Assembly: GCA_034406715.1 (NCBI GenBank)
Contig: CP137867.1
Coordinates: 372,001 to 436,000, forward strand
Reading direction: 5' to 3'
Source of the DNA: Rhodotorula mucilaginosa
Lineage: Eukaryota > Basidiomycota > Microbotryomycetes > Sporidiobolales > Sporidiobolaceae
Length of the DNA stretch: 64,000 nt
The translations under genes were made by a program, and so were the position numbers. The notes below the pieces were generated by a model that saw nothing but the letters and a program-made list of their open reading frames with translations, was not told where the DNA came from and made no database searches. Positions 11,748 through 24,200 of the stretch are shown one piece after another; position 1 is the stretch's first letter; every line of letters starts with the position of its first letter.

Positions 11748-14700
11748 TTAATCTGAAAAGTCTTCTCTTGCTCGCCGCTCTCGTTCCGCAGGTGTAAGCT
11801 CTGCATCGTCCTGCAGGGTCAAGAGTATCAGTCTGTGCAGCGAGGGGTATCGGAAAGCAAGCCGCGAGCTTACCGTGTCGTCCAATAGTCCCTTCTCGAC
11901 GCCTTCGATCTCCTCCGCCGACGCTCGCGCGCTTCGCGGCGCCTGCCGTCGGTCTCCGCCTTCGGCGTCGCTGTGGTCCTCATCCTCTTCCGAATCGAGA
12001 GCGAAAGCATTGAAGAGTTCGCGCGTCCGTCCGGTGCCTCCGAGTCGCACGCGACCGCGCTCCATCGCGCTCATCGGCACGAGCTCGTCATCGTCCTCGT
12101 CGTAATCTTCAAAGTCTGTCGCCGGCGCGAAAGCGTATCCGCCTCGGCCCGCTCCGCCGCGTTGCGCCGACCTCCTCCGCAACAGGAAGAAGGCCGTCGC
12201 TCCGGCGATAAAGACGATGATGGTGCCCGCCGCGACGAAAAGCCACGTCGTCGAACCGACCAGGGCAGAGATGCCGGCGAGGTAACCCGGAGTGGCGTCG
12301 TACAAGCTATCGGTGATCGGAGTCGTCGACGGCACAAAATACGAACCTTGAATGTCGTCGAGTTCTGCCGGCTCCGAGATTGCGGCGGTCTCGGTCGGCG
12401 CCGGTGTGAGGTACCCGTCCGCGAAGGACGAGTGAGCCTCGCCGGTCGCGTCGCCGTGATCACCCGGCAGATGAGCCGTCGGCTTGACATGAGTCTTGGT
12501 CGGCTGCGTCTTGGTGGTCTCGACTGCAACGATCGGCATCGTCGTCGAAGGGACCGGTTCCACGGACTCGGTCTCGGTCTCAACGGCCTCATATTCGTCG
12601 CCCTCGCCCTCGACAGGCAGCTGGTAGGGTTTGGCCAGCGCCGGATCGATAGACGAGCCCCAGAGCGCGAGCGAGAAGGCCTGGAACATGCCGCGTTTGC
12701 CGTTGTTCTGGCGATCCCGAACACGCAGCGTCCAGGTTCCGACGGGATCCTCGTCCCTGCAGAGTGACAAGTAGGTCAGCACAGCATCCGAAGTCATAGA
12801 CTACAATATGAACGCACCAGTGCTTGACACTCATGAAGACCCATCCGGGCATGCCGTTCGGGTCTTCGTCGAATCGCCTCGGCCTGGCGAGGATACTCTT
12901 CATACCGCGAGGCGACACCAGCTCGACTTCGATGTTGCCTCGCCGTTCGTGCTCCGCTTGTACGGTGATCGTGACGTGCTCGAGTTTCTCCAGGTTGGCC
13001 GTCTTGAGGTCGTTCGCCGTGACGACAATCTCGGCCGTCGCACCTTCGGGTGTCATCGGCAGGCCTTCCCTCGAACCTTGCGGGTCCGCGAAGGCGATCG
13101 GCGACTGCCACCACGCCTGCGGCTTGACGAGGTCCCAGGTCTTGGCAGCTTCGACGATGGCCCACGCGTCGAGCTTGCCGAAGCCGTACTTGTGGTTGTA
13201 CCACCTCCCAGACGCGGTCATCTGCCAGTCTGGGTCGTTCGGGTTGATTTGGACGGCCGTCCGTACGCAGAGGTGTTGCATGTCTCGCCAGGTCAGCTCC
13301 GGGCGGACCTCGAGGACGAGCGCAAAGATGCCGGCTGCGATCGGAGCGGCAGCCGAAGTGCCTCCGTGGCGGTCGGTGCAGGTGTTCTTGCCGACATCGG
13401 TCGTGTGCTGCGGCAAAGCATCTCGGTCAGTTTTGAGGAATGCGTCAACCGACGCGCAAGATAGACTCACGATGTTGTCGCCGCTGCCCGAGCTGTAGGT
13501 CACGACCATGTTGGCGCTGCACGCCTCCGAGTAGAACGGATGCAGACCCTTGCGGTCGATGGCCCCGACAGTGATGCTCATGAGGCTGTTGGTGTAGCCG
13601 TCAAAGTTGCACTGGTCGTCGACCGCTCCACCGTTGCCGCTCGCAAAGACAAAGATTGACCCTTTGCCTTGTCGGCCATTCTGAACGCCGTTGATCATGG
13701 CTTTGACGATGAGGCGGCCAGGCGCCTCCATCGATTTGCCGTCATCCGGGGGACCCCACGAGCACGAGTAGATGTCGTTCGTCTGGTAGCCGTAATTGAG
13801 CGACGAAGCTTCGTCGGCGTCCGAGATCGAAGCGGACAGGATGCGGATGCCAGCGACGCCTGCCCCATGGGCGACACCCACTCCACAGACGTCGTTCTTG
13901 ACCGCAGCAATCTCTCCGGCGCAGCGAGTGCCGTGCAGATCGTCGGACAACCGAGGCTCGGGCAGCTCGGTGTGGTCGTTGTAATCCCAAGAACCTTCGG
14001 GATGCTGCATCGAGGACGCGGCGCTGGGTCAGTCCAGGGCGCTCACTGAAAGGGGAGTCAGTGAGAGACTCACGAAGTTGGCAGCGAGATCGTCCGAGTG
14101 CATGTCGAGGCCGTCGTCGACGATGGCGACGTTGACTCCCTTTCCGACGTAGCCTTGCTCCCAGACTCCCGTGACATTGATGGAGTTCTCGGGCAGGACT
14201 TCGTTGACGAGATGCCACTGTTTCGACCACAGCGGGTCAAAGATGCTGAATTTATCCGCGGCGGCCGCGATCAAGCCTTCGACGGCGGAAGACATGGCGG
14301 CGCCTTGGCGGGGCAAACGTCGTCGAAAGGAAGAGAGGTCGGGCGGCGCGAGGACGGGCAAGTCGCGCTTGACTCGCATGCGCGGTTCTTGCCGCTCGAG
14401 AGACCGGATGAGCCGCGGATGAGGAGCGGACGACGAGGCTCGTTTCGAATGCGAGTGCGACGCGAGAGCGAGACTTCTCCGTCGCAGGAGGTCGTACCGC
14501 TCGAGCACCTTGTCCCGTTGCCCATCTTGCAGACCCGCAAAGGATCTCGGCCGCACGCGGCTCTGATCTGGCGCAACGGGCGCCGCCGTCGCCCAACCTT
14601 CTTCTCCCAGCTGGACCTGTCCTGCCTCGGCGCGGATCAGGTAATGCCCCTTGAGTTCGCCGACCTGCTCGACGTGTTCTGCGCCGAGTACTTGGGCAAT

Positions 14701-14970
14701 CTCGTCGGGCGACCAGTCTGCTGCGTGCGGGTGCGCCTCGTCGAGTTCGAGGACGTAGTAGACGTGAGTGTCGTAACTCCGCTTGGCCGGCTGCAGCTTG
14801 CCTGCGTGCGCGGTCGGGACCCTAGCGGTACCGACGAGCCACGCTGCTCCGATCGCCCATGCTCCGACTCTGGCTGCTCTAGCGGTTGCCGAATTTAACG
14901 GCCGCGTCGAGTCTCGTCGCGTGGAGCGTGGCGGCGAGGCGAGCGGCCTCGTCAAAGTGGACGCAGTCAT
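11748..14970 (-). CDS. KEX2: Kexin, Golgi proprotein convertase (subtilase family S8B)
   Basis: Five exons (14970-14074, 14004-13471, 13407-12818, 12756-11874, 11810-11748) give 988 aa. The enzyme cleaves secretory precursors after Lys-Arg in the late Golgi. In order I see a hydrophobic signal segment near residues 33-55 ending AHA, a propeptide with dibasic sites including RVKR at about 200, and then the catalytic domain. The catalytic Asp is in VAIVDDGLDM, the His in DLHGTRCAGE, the Asn-bearing loop is ASGNGG and the Ser is in HGGTSAAAP. A P domain follows (GTWTLRVRDR), then a Ser/Thr-rich stalk, one transmembrane helix at about 842-865 and an acidic tail with a GGYAFAP tyrosine motif that could serve as a TGN retrieval signal. 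The ATG at 14970 gives a long n-region before the signal. The gene is tandem with RFA1 upstream. Confidence 0.93.
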
Positions 14971-15392
14971 GGTACCAAGTCGCAGCGGCGTACAAAGCTG
15001 CACGCTTGACCTGCCGTTCAAGGTGGTACGGCGCTCACTCGAGTGCGGTAGAGTTGCAGGACGAGTTCAGGAGGCGCCCAACGTTCGCGTGAAAGATTTG
15101 GGGCTCTGTCGCCGCGGAGACCGTCTTTACCTCCGCGTACAACTCAGATTCGAGCTACAAGTGAACAAAGGATTGCAGTTTGGGTAGTTACTGTACAGAC
15201 AAGCGGGTTATTACGGACGGAGGACGGCGGCCGGATCGACATCATGAAGGCGGAAAAGCTACTCGGGAACAATAGACTCGGGCGGGAACGGACGCAGGCG
15301 AGTCGGGGAAGAGAACAGATGGCAGGCGTATGCGAGAGAGAATGGAGAAGCAGCTCGGAAAGGGGTGGCGGAAGGCGATCCCCCTCGCCTCC
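14971..15392. other. Intergenic region RFA1 to KEX2
   Basis: This is a 422-bp gap between the RFA1 stop and the KEX2 start on the minus strand. It should contain the RFA1 terminator and the KEX2 promoter. I see no gene or repeat in it. Confidence 0.4.
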
Positions 15393-17767
15393 TCACCACT
15401 TTTCGATCTCGTCGGCGAGTTTCGTCGCCGCCTCGACCCAGTCGACCGGCGCCGCCTTCTGGATCTGGTACCGGACGCGCATCTGGTCGCCAAAGCTGTC
15501 CGCCTTGGCCTTGATGTTGAGGTTGTACATCCTTCCGAGCGCGCTCGTCAACGCGCGCGTAAACTCGGGGTCGTCGTCCTCCTTGAGGCGCTGCATCTCG
15601 TCGGCCGTCTTGCCAAACAGGTCTTGGCCAACTTCGTTGAAGCCAGAGACCCAGATCTGACTCGTGTAGTCGTTGACGCACATCGACAGGATGTAACTGC
15701 GGCAAGCGGAAGGGGATTGGACCGAGGGGTCAAGATCAGTCCGTGGCGAACAAAGAGGCAACGTCAACGAAGGAGAGCGCGAGTACTGACCGGTATTGCG
15801 GCGCGTCGTACGTCATGCTGCACTTCTCGCACCGCCACTGGTTCTCCCCCTCCTGGTTCATCTTCTTGTTGCACCGCTCGGTCGGGCACGCCGGGTACGA
15901 CAAGTTGTCGCCCTTGACGTACGTGACGGTCGCGCGCGTCGAGAAGAAATCGGGTTTCTCGTCCATGCCGAGGTTGTCGTCGACGACCGACTTGAGCGTC
16001 TTGAAGACGTCGGTCTTGAAGTTGGCGGCGCCGGCGCCGGCCCCGAGTCCGGCGCTGTTGAACGACTGGAACGTCGTGTTCTGCCCCTCGTTTTGGTACC
16101 TGCGCACGGTAAGCGGGTTTAGCGTTCAGCAAAACAATTTTGCCAGTCCGGTGTTTCTGTAACTCACCAACCCTGCAACTCGTGCGCTGCGTCAATGTCG
16201 GGGTCGATCGAGACGACCGTCTGCCCCGACACGCTCAACGTCCTGCCTCCAAAGTCGCCCACCTTGGCCCCCTTGAGCGCCACGATCGAGGCGTTGTTCT
16301 CGTCCCAGTTCTCGGCCTGGCGCCCCCACAGCGTCACCCTGACCTGGTACTGAGACCGGTCCGCGATCGTCAACTCGCGCTTCTTGATCTGCTTCTGCGT
16401 CGCCTTGGCCGTGATCTCGGAGACGACTCCGTGGTCCTGGACGACGCCGATCACGTCGCACGTTGTGTCCTTTTCTTGCCGAGCGAGGTCGGCGAGTTGG
16501 ACAAAGTCGAACTGGATCTTGGGCACAGTCTGGTCCTCCGACTGTGCGCTCAACATGAACGAGAGAGAGGAATTAACGCTCGGTCCGTGCACGCGCGTGC
16601 ATGGTCACGACCCCGTGGTGGGAAACTGCGACGCACCTCGTCGACCGGCTCGACCTCGGTCTCTTGCCCGAACATGAGTTCGTACTCGTTGCTCAGGTTC
16701 GAGAACTGCTTCTTGGCGATGTTGACCCTCGCCCTCGTAATCCGGTACACCTTGCCCTCTTCCAGGATCGGGTACAGGCGGTCGACCTCCTTGTTGAAGC
16801 CGGTCGCGCGGATCTCGCCCTGCATTCCACCGCAGTGTCAGAGGTCGCCAAGTGTGGGTCGAAAAGTGTCACCTAGATGCTTGGATACGCACCGACTCGT
16901 CGAGCAAGTTGACGCTGAAGAGTTGGCCGTCGCCCTTGTTATTAGACCAGTGGCGAATGTCCGATTTTTGCGTGACGCGGGCCTTGATGGTCCACCTGCG
17001 CATCACAGTCAAAGGGTTGGTTCGAGAGTCGACGCCGGAAGCGAGTGAAAACTCACTTGTTGCTGTAGGGAGTGAGGCCGGCGATCATGAACAAGGGCTG
17101 GGGGGCGAGCCCTCCTTGCTGTCCCTGGTTCCCGCCGCGCTTGGCTGCGCTCGTCCTGCTCGCGTTGCTACCACCACGTCCGGTCGCACCTCCTCCGTTG
17201 TTGTTGTTGTTGTTGTTGGCGGGTGCGGGACGCGAGGGCGCGGCCGAGACGGCGTCGTTGATCGGCTGCCCGCTCGAGTCGTACGAGGTTCCGGTTGCGG
17301 CGCTGGTGCCGGCGCCTCCGTCGACGAGGGTACTGAGAGCGTTCTCGATGGTGACGGGTTCGCCGAGCTTTTCGGACTCTTGCGAGATGACTTCGAGGGC
17401 GAGGATGATGATGACTTTGCGGTTCTGGATGTGGTTGACGGCGTAACCGGTCAACTTGATGACGGTGTTGCGGGCGACGTCGGGCGGGTCGCCCTGGACA
17501 TAGTTGTTCAAACCGGCTCCGAGCATGCCCTGGGCAAAGTACTGGCCGTCCGAGAGGATGAGGCGCCAGCGTCCGGCGCCCTGCTGGGTCGAGACGGGTT
17601 TTGCCGACAGGACTTGGAGGACGGGCTCGAGGACGGTCTGAGTGTCCTGACTCGTGAACATCTCGCTGCAAGGGGATACAGCATCAGTTCGGACTTGGGC
17701 TCTGTGGGGCCAGAGTGAGCGGGCGTAAGACTGACTAGATGGCACCTTGGGTCAGAGTGGCGGCCAT
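15393..17767 (-). CDS. RFA1: Replication protein A 70-kDa subunit
   Basis: Seven exons (17767-17736, 17665-17057, 16995-16893, 16819-16637, 16541-16168, 16099-15791, 15696-15393) give 637 aa, the usual size. RPA1 is the main single-strand DNA binding subunit in replication, repair and recombination. The N-terminal OB fold is at about residues 1-110 ([10 protein letters not shown]). A linker follows, then DBD-A ([29 protein letters not shown]), DBD-B ([25 protein letters not shown]) and DBD-C with its zinc ribbon ([10 protein letters not shown] ... WRCEKC). The first coding exon is only 32 nt. It is divergent from the CWF19L1-like gene across 419 bp. The alignment to yeast Rfa1 recalled from memory runs colinearly over the whole length, so the splice model is well supported. 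Confidence 0.96.
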
Positions 17768-18186
17768 GATGAGCGGCAAGCGACGAGGGGCGGGGCGGGG
17801 GCGACGGGCTGTTGACTCGCTGTTTCTGGTCAGACCTGCTCTGCGCTGCGCTGCTCTGCTCTGCGTCGTCTCTCGCTTCGATTGACCTGAGTCGAGTTCA
17901 AGGTCAAACGCGTCGCGGACGCGTGTTGAAGCGGCCGAGGGGAGGCGCGTGAGCGGGGCCCTTTCCCGGCAGGGGGAAGCTCAGCTGTAATCACTCTCAG
18001 AGTCCAGGCTATATGCGAGGAAAGCAGCAAGCTCATACTCGTTGTACTGTTATATCTGCCCCTCAAACACCTCCGTGTGCTTCCGAGCAAGTGAGAGTTT
18101 AAGTTGTGTGCACCGCCTCGACGTCAAACCTCTCCTCATCTCTGCACTCGACTCTACAGCTCGAGACTCGAGACTTGCAGAGCAGG
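17768..18186. promoter_or_regulatory. Divergent promoter region RFA1 / CWF19L1
   Basis: This 419-bp gap lies between two divergent starts. The left half is rich in GC and CTG/CTC repeats, and the right half is pyrimidine-rich. No specific site was recognised. Confidence 0.4.
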
Positions 18187-20753
18187 ATGGCGCAGGCAGC
18201 ACTCAAGGTCCTCGTGACGGGGCCCATCGCCTCGCTCGACGCCTACTGCACCAAGCTCGCCCAGCTCCAGGCGAAGCACTCGTTCTCGCTCGTCGTCGCC
18301 CAAGACCTCTTCTCTCATCTCGACCCCGCCACGCACGACGAGCAAGTCCAGAAACTCGTCAACGGAGAGTACAACTTACCCGTCCAGGTCTATGCCACCT
18401 ATGGCCGCGGAAAGCTGCCGTCAAAAGTGCAGGAAAAGGTCGACAAGGGAGAGGAAGTGTGCCCAAACTTGAACGTCCTCCGTGAGTCCTCGTGCGACTC
18501 GTGGTCGTCCAAGCCAAGATTAGACTGACAGGAGGAGAACAAACATCCCGCCCCGCAGCCAGAGCAGGCGTACTCAGTCTCGCGTCCGGACTCCGGATCG
18601 CAACTCTCGCCGGCACCTCTCCCGATGCCGCTCCTGCAGCCGACGCCACCGCCGCCGCCGCCGAAGCGACCCCCTCGCCCCCCGGCGAACCTTTCACCGC
18701 GAGCCAAGTCTCCGACCTGATCGCGGCCCTCTCGCCCGCCCCGCCCTCGAACCCTTCCTCCGTGCTGCCTCCCCCTCCCGCTCCGAAACCAGTCGACCTC
18801 CTCCTCACTCACCTATGCCCTTCCTCGCTCTCGCTCCTCTCCGCCAAACCGCTCACGCCACCCGAATCCCGAACGCCCGAATCGATCTACTCGAAAGAGC
18901 TCGACGAGGTCGCGAGGGTTGCGCGGGCAAAGTACCACTTTGTCGACGCGCCGGGAGTCTTTTGGGAACGGGAACCGTTCGAGTGGCCCGTGCAGCAAGG
19001 CGAGGCACCACAAAAGACATATTGTCGCGCTCTGAGCCTGGGGGAGATGGGCAACAAAACCAAAGACAGGGTGAGTGGACCCGCTTCCTCGTGGTCGTTC
19101 CGAGTTTTCGTGCGCCCGGAGGTAGGCCCGAAACGACTTGGCGGGGACTGACACAAAAAAAAACTCCTCATCAACGTGTCTGCAGTGGTTCTACGCCTTC
19201 TCGATCACACCCGGCCAACCGTCCGCCGCCCCTGCCTCGTCGACTCCCTCTCCGCTCCACCCGCTCCGACTCGCCGAAGCCGGCGCCCTCGCCGCCACCA
19301 TGAACGGTACGAACGGTCCGCGCGGCCTGAAACGGCCGGCACCCGTCGCGGCGGACGATGTGAACGAGATGGGGATCCCGAATTATATCTTTCAGGGACA
19401 GGGTGGGGACCGGCAGGGAAAGAAGGGCAAAGGGGGACCGCCCCCGTGAGTCAGTCTCTCGCTATTCCTTCTGCCTGCGGGTCTTTGCGCTGGCATCACA
19501 GCGCCGCCTCAGAGGCATTAAAAAACAGTGGAACGCGGGGCTGATGTATGGTTCTTTCATCTCGACGGCAGTGACCACTACACCTGCAACATCTGCCAGC
19601 AGAAAGGGCACTGGATTCAAGACTGCCCGGAGAAGGAGGCTCGCGACGCCGAACGGGACGCGGCGCGCAAAGCGGGCGGTCATCGCGGGCCGGCGAAGCC
19701 CATCTCGCGTACGTTCTTCAGATCACCTCGAGCGGAGCTCGTTCAGAGCCGCATGGAGCTAATGGATTCCTATGCGTGGCAACTGCTTGAAACGTACAGC
19801 CGACGAGTGCTGGTTCTGCCTGTCCAACCCGAAGGTGACGAAGCACCTGATCGCCTCGATCGGGACCGAGACGTATGTGACGTTGCCCAAGGGCCAAGTC
19901 TGCTCGACCGATTCGAGTCCCGTCCCCGGAGGCGGTCACGTCCTCATCATCCCGGTCAGTCTGCCAATTCGCCAGCCGCCTCCTTTCCGAGAGTCTCGAA
20001 ATTAGCAACTGACGATTCATGAGCTGCCTTTCATGGCGTAGATCGCGCACTACCCGACTCTGCGCACCATCCCTGCCGATCTCGCTCCGCCGGTGCTCGA
20101 GGAGGTTGCGCTGTACAAGGAAGCGCTCCGCAAGTGCTACAAATCTTTTGGGGCCGACATGATCGCGTTCGAAGTCGCGAGGAGTACGGGCAAGGGCGGC
20201 CACGCTCATGTTCAGGTCAGTCCTGATGCTACTTAAGCTTGTTTGGGCTCCAGGATATTCGTCTTTTGCTGACCATAGAGATGTAAGCACGGGGTAGATC
20301 TGTCCCATTCCAGCTTCGCTCGCGACACAGGCGGAAAAGGTCTTCCTCGAGCAAGGCTCAAAATTCAACTATGACTTTGAGGAAGTTTCCGATCCGTCGA
20401 CGTTCCATTCGCGCGCTGCCGGTGGAGACGGCGAGGAGCGGACCGAGTACTTCAAGGTCGACTTGCCGGGCGGCAAGAGCCTCGTCCACTGGATCAAGAC
20501 CGGCACGCCTTTCTCGCTGCAATTCGGACGGTACGACTTTCCCCTCCTCTCTCGAGTCTCTCACAATGTACCTTCTGCCGCGCATCCACTGACTTCCAGT
20601 CTTGGTTCTCCCCTCCATAGCGAGACGGTGGCGGTTTTGCTCAACGCCCCAGACCGCGCAGACTGGAAGCGGTGCGCCAAGCCCGACGCCGAGGAAAAGA
20701 AGGACGCGCAGCGGTTCAAGCAGGCGTTCAAGAGCTTTGACCCGAGTACGTAG
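18187..20753 (+). CDS. CWF19L1: CWF19-like protein 1 / Drn1 (lariat-debranching associated)
   Basis: Eight exons (18187-18481, 18559-19070, 19186-19445, 19572-19708, 19800-19954, 20042-20215, 20298-20530, 20621-20753) give 632 aa. Residues 1 to about 230 form a degenerate metallophosphatase-like domain (KVLVTGPIASLDAYCTKLAQ, SLVVAQDLF). A CCHC zinc knuckle is at about 357-374 (CNICQQKGHWIQDC). The CwfJ C-terminal domain 1 follows, with WFCLSNP and the HIT-like GGHAHVQICPIP, and then domain 2. The family (Drn1, CWF19L1) works with the debranching enzyme Dbr1 in intron lariat turnover. The stop at 20751-20753 lies inside a GTACGT sequence that could also be a donor, so a short extra C-terminal exon cannot be excluded. 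The next gene follows on the same strand. Confidence 0.9.
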
Positions 20754-21203
20754 AGAATCCCGTGTGGTCTCAAAGCTGCATCGACAGAGAATCGAGAAAC
20801 CGCCCCCCATTTTGGCGCTTGCATGCAGCTTTCAGCCGGTGCAGAGCGAGAGACGCCGCATCTTCTTGCAACGCCTCTTCCGAGTACCGATGCCCCGTCA
20901 AGACGCTGCTCGCCCTCCTGTGTGCTTGCGTTCCAGGCCGCCTATGGGTACAGAAACCGTGCCGCCAAGCCTGCCACCAGCGCGTGATTCAGGCGGTACG
21001 TGCCCAGGTCCGCGGACAAGCCGACCATTTTCCGCCTCGGCGACAAGATATCCACCCCTCGACCCACCTTATCGACTCACACTTGCGGTGAGAACAGCTA
21101 GCGAGGATCGCGAGCGAGCAAGTACGCCCCGCCTTGTCGCCACAGACGAGCTCTCTTCGCTACGAGGTCGGCCTTCCTCGCGAACTCGAAGATCTCGCAA
21201 GAG
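20754..21203. other. Intergenic region, possible upstream exon of the phosphatase gene
   Basis: This 450-bp stretch lies between two plus-strand genes. An ATG at 20890 opens a Pro/Arg-rich frame of about 60-115 codons that might be an upstream coding exon of the next gene, but no donor/acceptor pair with a good branch motif joins it convincingly to the frame at 21204. Confidence 0.35.
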
Positions 21204-24200
21204 ATGTCGCTCTCTGGGCAGTCCTCCCAGTCCGCCGTGACGCCTATGAACCCTTCGTTGTCAGACTCGGAACTCTCCGACGCGGCGGAGGGACAGTCTC
21301 CGCGCAGCGGGCCGCAATCGCCCAGCAGCTTGAGGAGGAGTCGAAGCCTCGTTCACTTGTCTTCGACCTCGCCTCGCATCCTCAACCCGCTTCGTAAACT
21401 CGAAAAGAAGTTCTTGCAGCATGAGTCGGAACGAGCCAACGAGCGTGCGACCGTCTACGAAACGATGCCCGATTCCACCGACGCCACGCACGACCCGCCC
21501 TACCTCGCAGGCCAGCCTCGCTCTGAGCACATCAACGTCATGGGCGCAGTGGGCGAAAGACACGCGCCTCGTCCGCAGGCCGTGGTTGATGTCGCGGGGG
21601 ATTTGCTCGCCGTGGCGTCGGACGTGCGAGTGCAAATCGCCAGCATCAGCACGGGCATCTCGGCGCGTGAGCTTTCTTCTTCTTACGAATCGATCCGTGG
21701 AACGGAGACATAACGCTGATACCTCTTGTTTCGCTCAGTCCGTCCGCTCGGCATGGATGGCCTGATCACGGAAGTGTCAACTGCGGTATGCTTCTCGCAC
21801 AACGTAGAGTAAGTGTGCTCACCCGAATCTTGAAAGCTTTTCGAACATGAGCTCACGTTACTCGTCGCAACAACAGCCGACTCTGGGTGGGCACGTTGGA
21901 CGGCACCTTGTTCGAGCTGGACGTGTCGCAATTCCGCGCCAAACCTACCCATTCGCCGCGTTTCCCGGAAATCGGTCGGCGCTGCGACGCGCATCCCGCC
22001 GGCGCCGCGATCACGCTCATAGAAAGGCTCAACGAAGGGAGGATGCTCACACTGGACGACACGGGTCGTCTCGTGATCTGGCATCCAGATGATCAGCTCG
22101 GACGTGCAGTCTCCGTCCGGGGCCATTCGACCTTGCTCGCGATCCCGCCCAAGCCGTGCTACGCTCGTGTGCTGCACGGCAAGCTCTGGGCCGCATGGAC
22201 CGACGCCGACGAAAGCGCGGCGTCGAAAGGTTGCTTGCGCGTATACGACATCTCCGGAACGACCGCGGTGGAGCACCCTGGCGGCGAAACGGAGTGGTCG
22301 CTGTCTAAGCTCGGAAGGGTCACCGCAGCATGTGCGATACCTCGCAATCCTTATTGGGTTTTCCTGGGCCACGAGTGAGTTGTCCATTGGTCGAAACCGA
22401 CGCAAAGGTCAAAATCTGAAATGCTGAGTGGACGCGTTGATGCAGGACCGGTCATGTCTCGGTGTGGGACACCAAAAGTGGCGCCATGCTCAACGTCAAC
22501 CGAATTTCTGCGCACCGGATTACAGCCATGGCTGGACCGTCGCGGCATCTGTGGATCGGCGGCTCGACGTGCGTCCAGTTCGTCCGTGACCGATGTCGAT
22601 GTTTGCTGATGCATGCCCCTTCACAGCGGAGTCATCGAGGTCATTGACCCGTTCACTCTTCGCGGCTGGGTCATAGTGAAGCGTTTTGAAGCGCACCACG
22701 GAGCGGTCGCTTGGCTCGGGCTGGACTTGATGTCTCTCTGGACGGCAAGTCTAACGCTTTCCCTGCGACCTGCTCAAACTTCTTCCGCTGACTGCTATTT
22801 CTATAGACTTCGAGTCTCCGGCTGTGGAGTGTCGGTGAGGACTACAAGATCCGGTTCTGGGACGGCTGCCTGCGCGACGACTGGATCGCGAGGATGATGG
22901 ACGCCACCCTCGACAAGTACTGCACATTCTCCACGATCAAGATCGGCATCCTCACCTGGAACGTAGACGGGCAATCGCCGTCTCTGCTCAACAGCACGAA
23001 TCAGCAGAACAAGGAGGTCATCTCTCGGTTTGTCGAAGCGCTCGACGGACCGGACATGCTCGTCTTCAATCTTCAAGAAGCGATCGATCTCTCTGACCTC
23101 ACACTGGCCGCCCGTAAGTCTGTCGGAGCACGTACACGGTGAGAACACCGCGGCTGATTCTGAATCGCCGCGACAGGTACGCTCCTGTTCGCCACGAGAG
23201 AGCACGATGTGACGGGCCGGTACCGACACTGGCGCAAGACGCTTTGTGAGACCGTTGATCGCTTGCTCCCCGGTTCATTCTTGCGATATCGCACCGAGAG
23301 CAAGCTTGTCGGCGTGCGTGTACCATAACGCCCACTGCGCTCGAGCGTTCGGAGACTGACGCTTCTGAACGCAGCTTTACCAAGTGATCTGGTGGCGCGG
23401 CGATACTGGTCATTCTATCGAAGCGATCGACTTTGCCTCTTTCAAGACAGGCTTTGACGAGATGTACGGAAACAAGGTGAGCCGAAACCGTCCGCTACGC
23501 TCACAAAAAAAGGTACTGACAATTCTTGTCCAGGGCTGCCTCGCGACTGCGGTCACAGTGGATGACAGCTCCCTCGCTTTCGTCAATGCCCATCTCGCGG
23601 CCGGCGCAAATCATGCTGCGGCACGGACCTTTGACTTGGCGCGCTACTTCGACGCGAACCCCGTCTTTGGCGCAGGCAAGGGGGAATACACGGCTGCTTT
23701 CCGCAACGGAGGAGACGGTACTCGGCTTCTCGACATGGACACCGTTTTCTTTGCGGGTGAGCGTGCAGCGGAACTCCGTCATGAGAGCCGGATTTTGAAC
23801 CTGACACAGCTTCGTCCGGCAGGCGATCTGATTTTCCGCGTCCAGCTGCCTCGGCAAGAAGTGCTCGACAAACTCGAGTCCTCGCCAAATGCGATCGAGG
23901 AGCTCTTGCAACATGACGAGCTCACCATGCTCAAACAGAAAGACCCTCATTTCCGCCTGCGCGACTTTGAAGAAGCCAAGATCACCTTCCCGCCGACGTA
24001 CAAGTACGGGCGTGACTCTCTTTCGCTTGTCGAGCCATTCTCTTTCTGACCTTTACAAAGCGCAGGTACGACCACTTTACGGACCGCTACGACACGTCGG
24101 AGAAGCAGCGTACGCCGAGTTGGTGTGATCGGATCCTGTGGCGTACCGACAAGAAAGAAGACGTCCGGTGCCTGTTCTACCGTCAATTCGATGCCGACAT

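Noticed and set aside
20890-21091. Possible upstream coding exon of the 5-phosphatase gene
   Set aside because: No donor/acceptor pair with a good branch motif links it to the frame at 21204, so it was mentioned but not included in the gene model.
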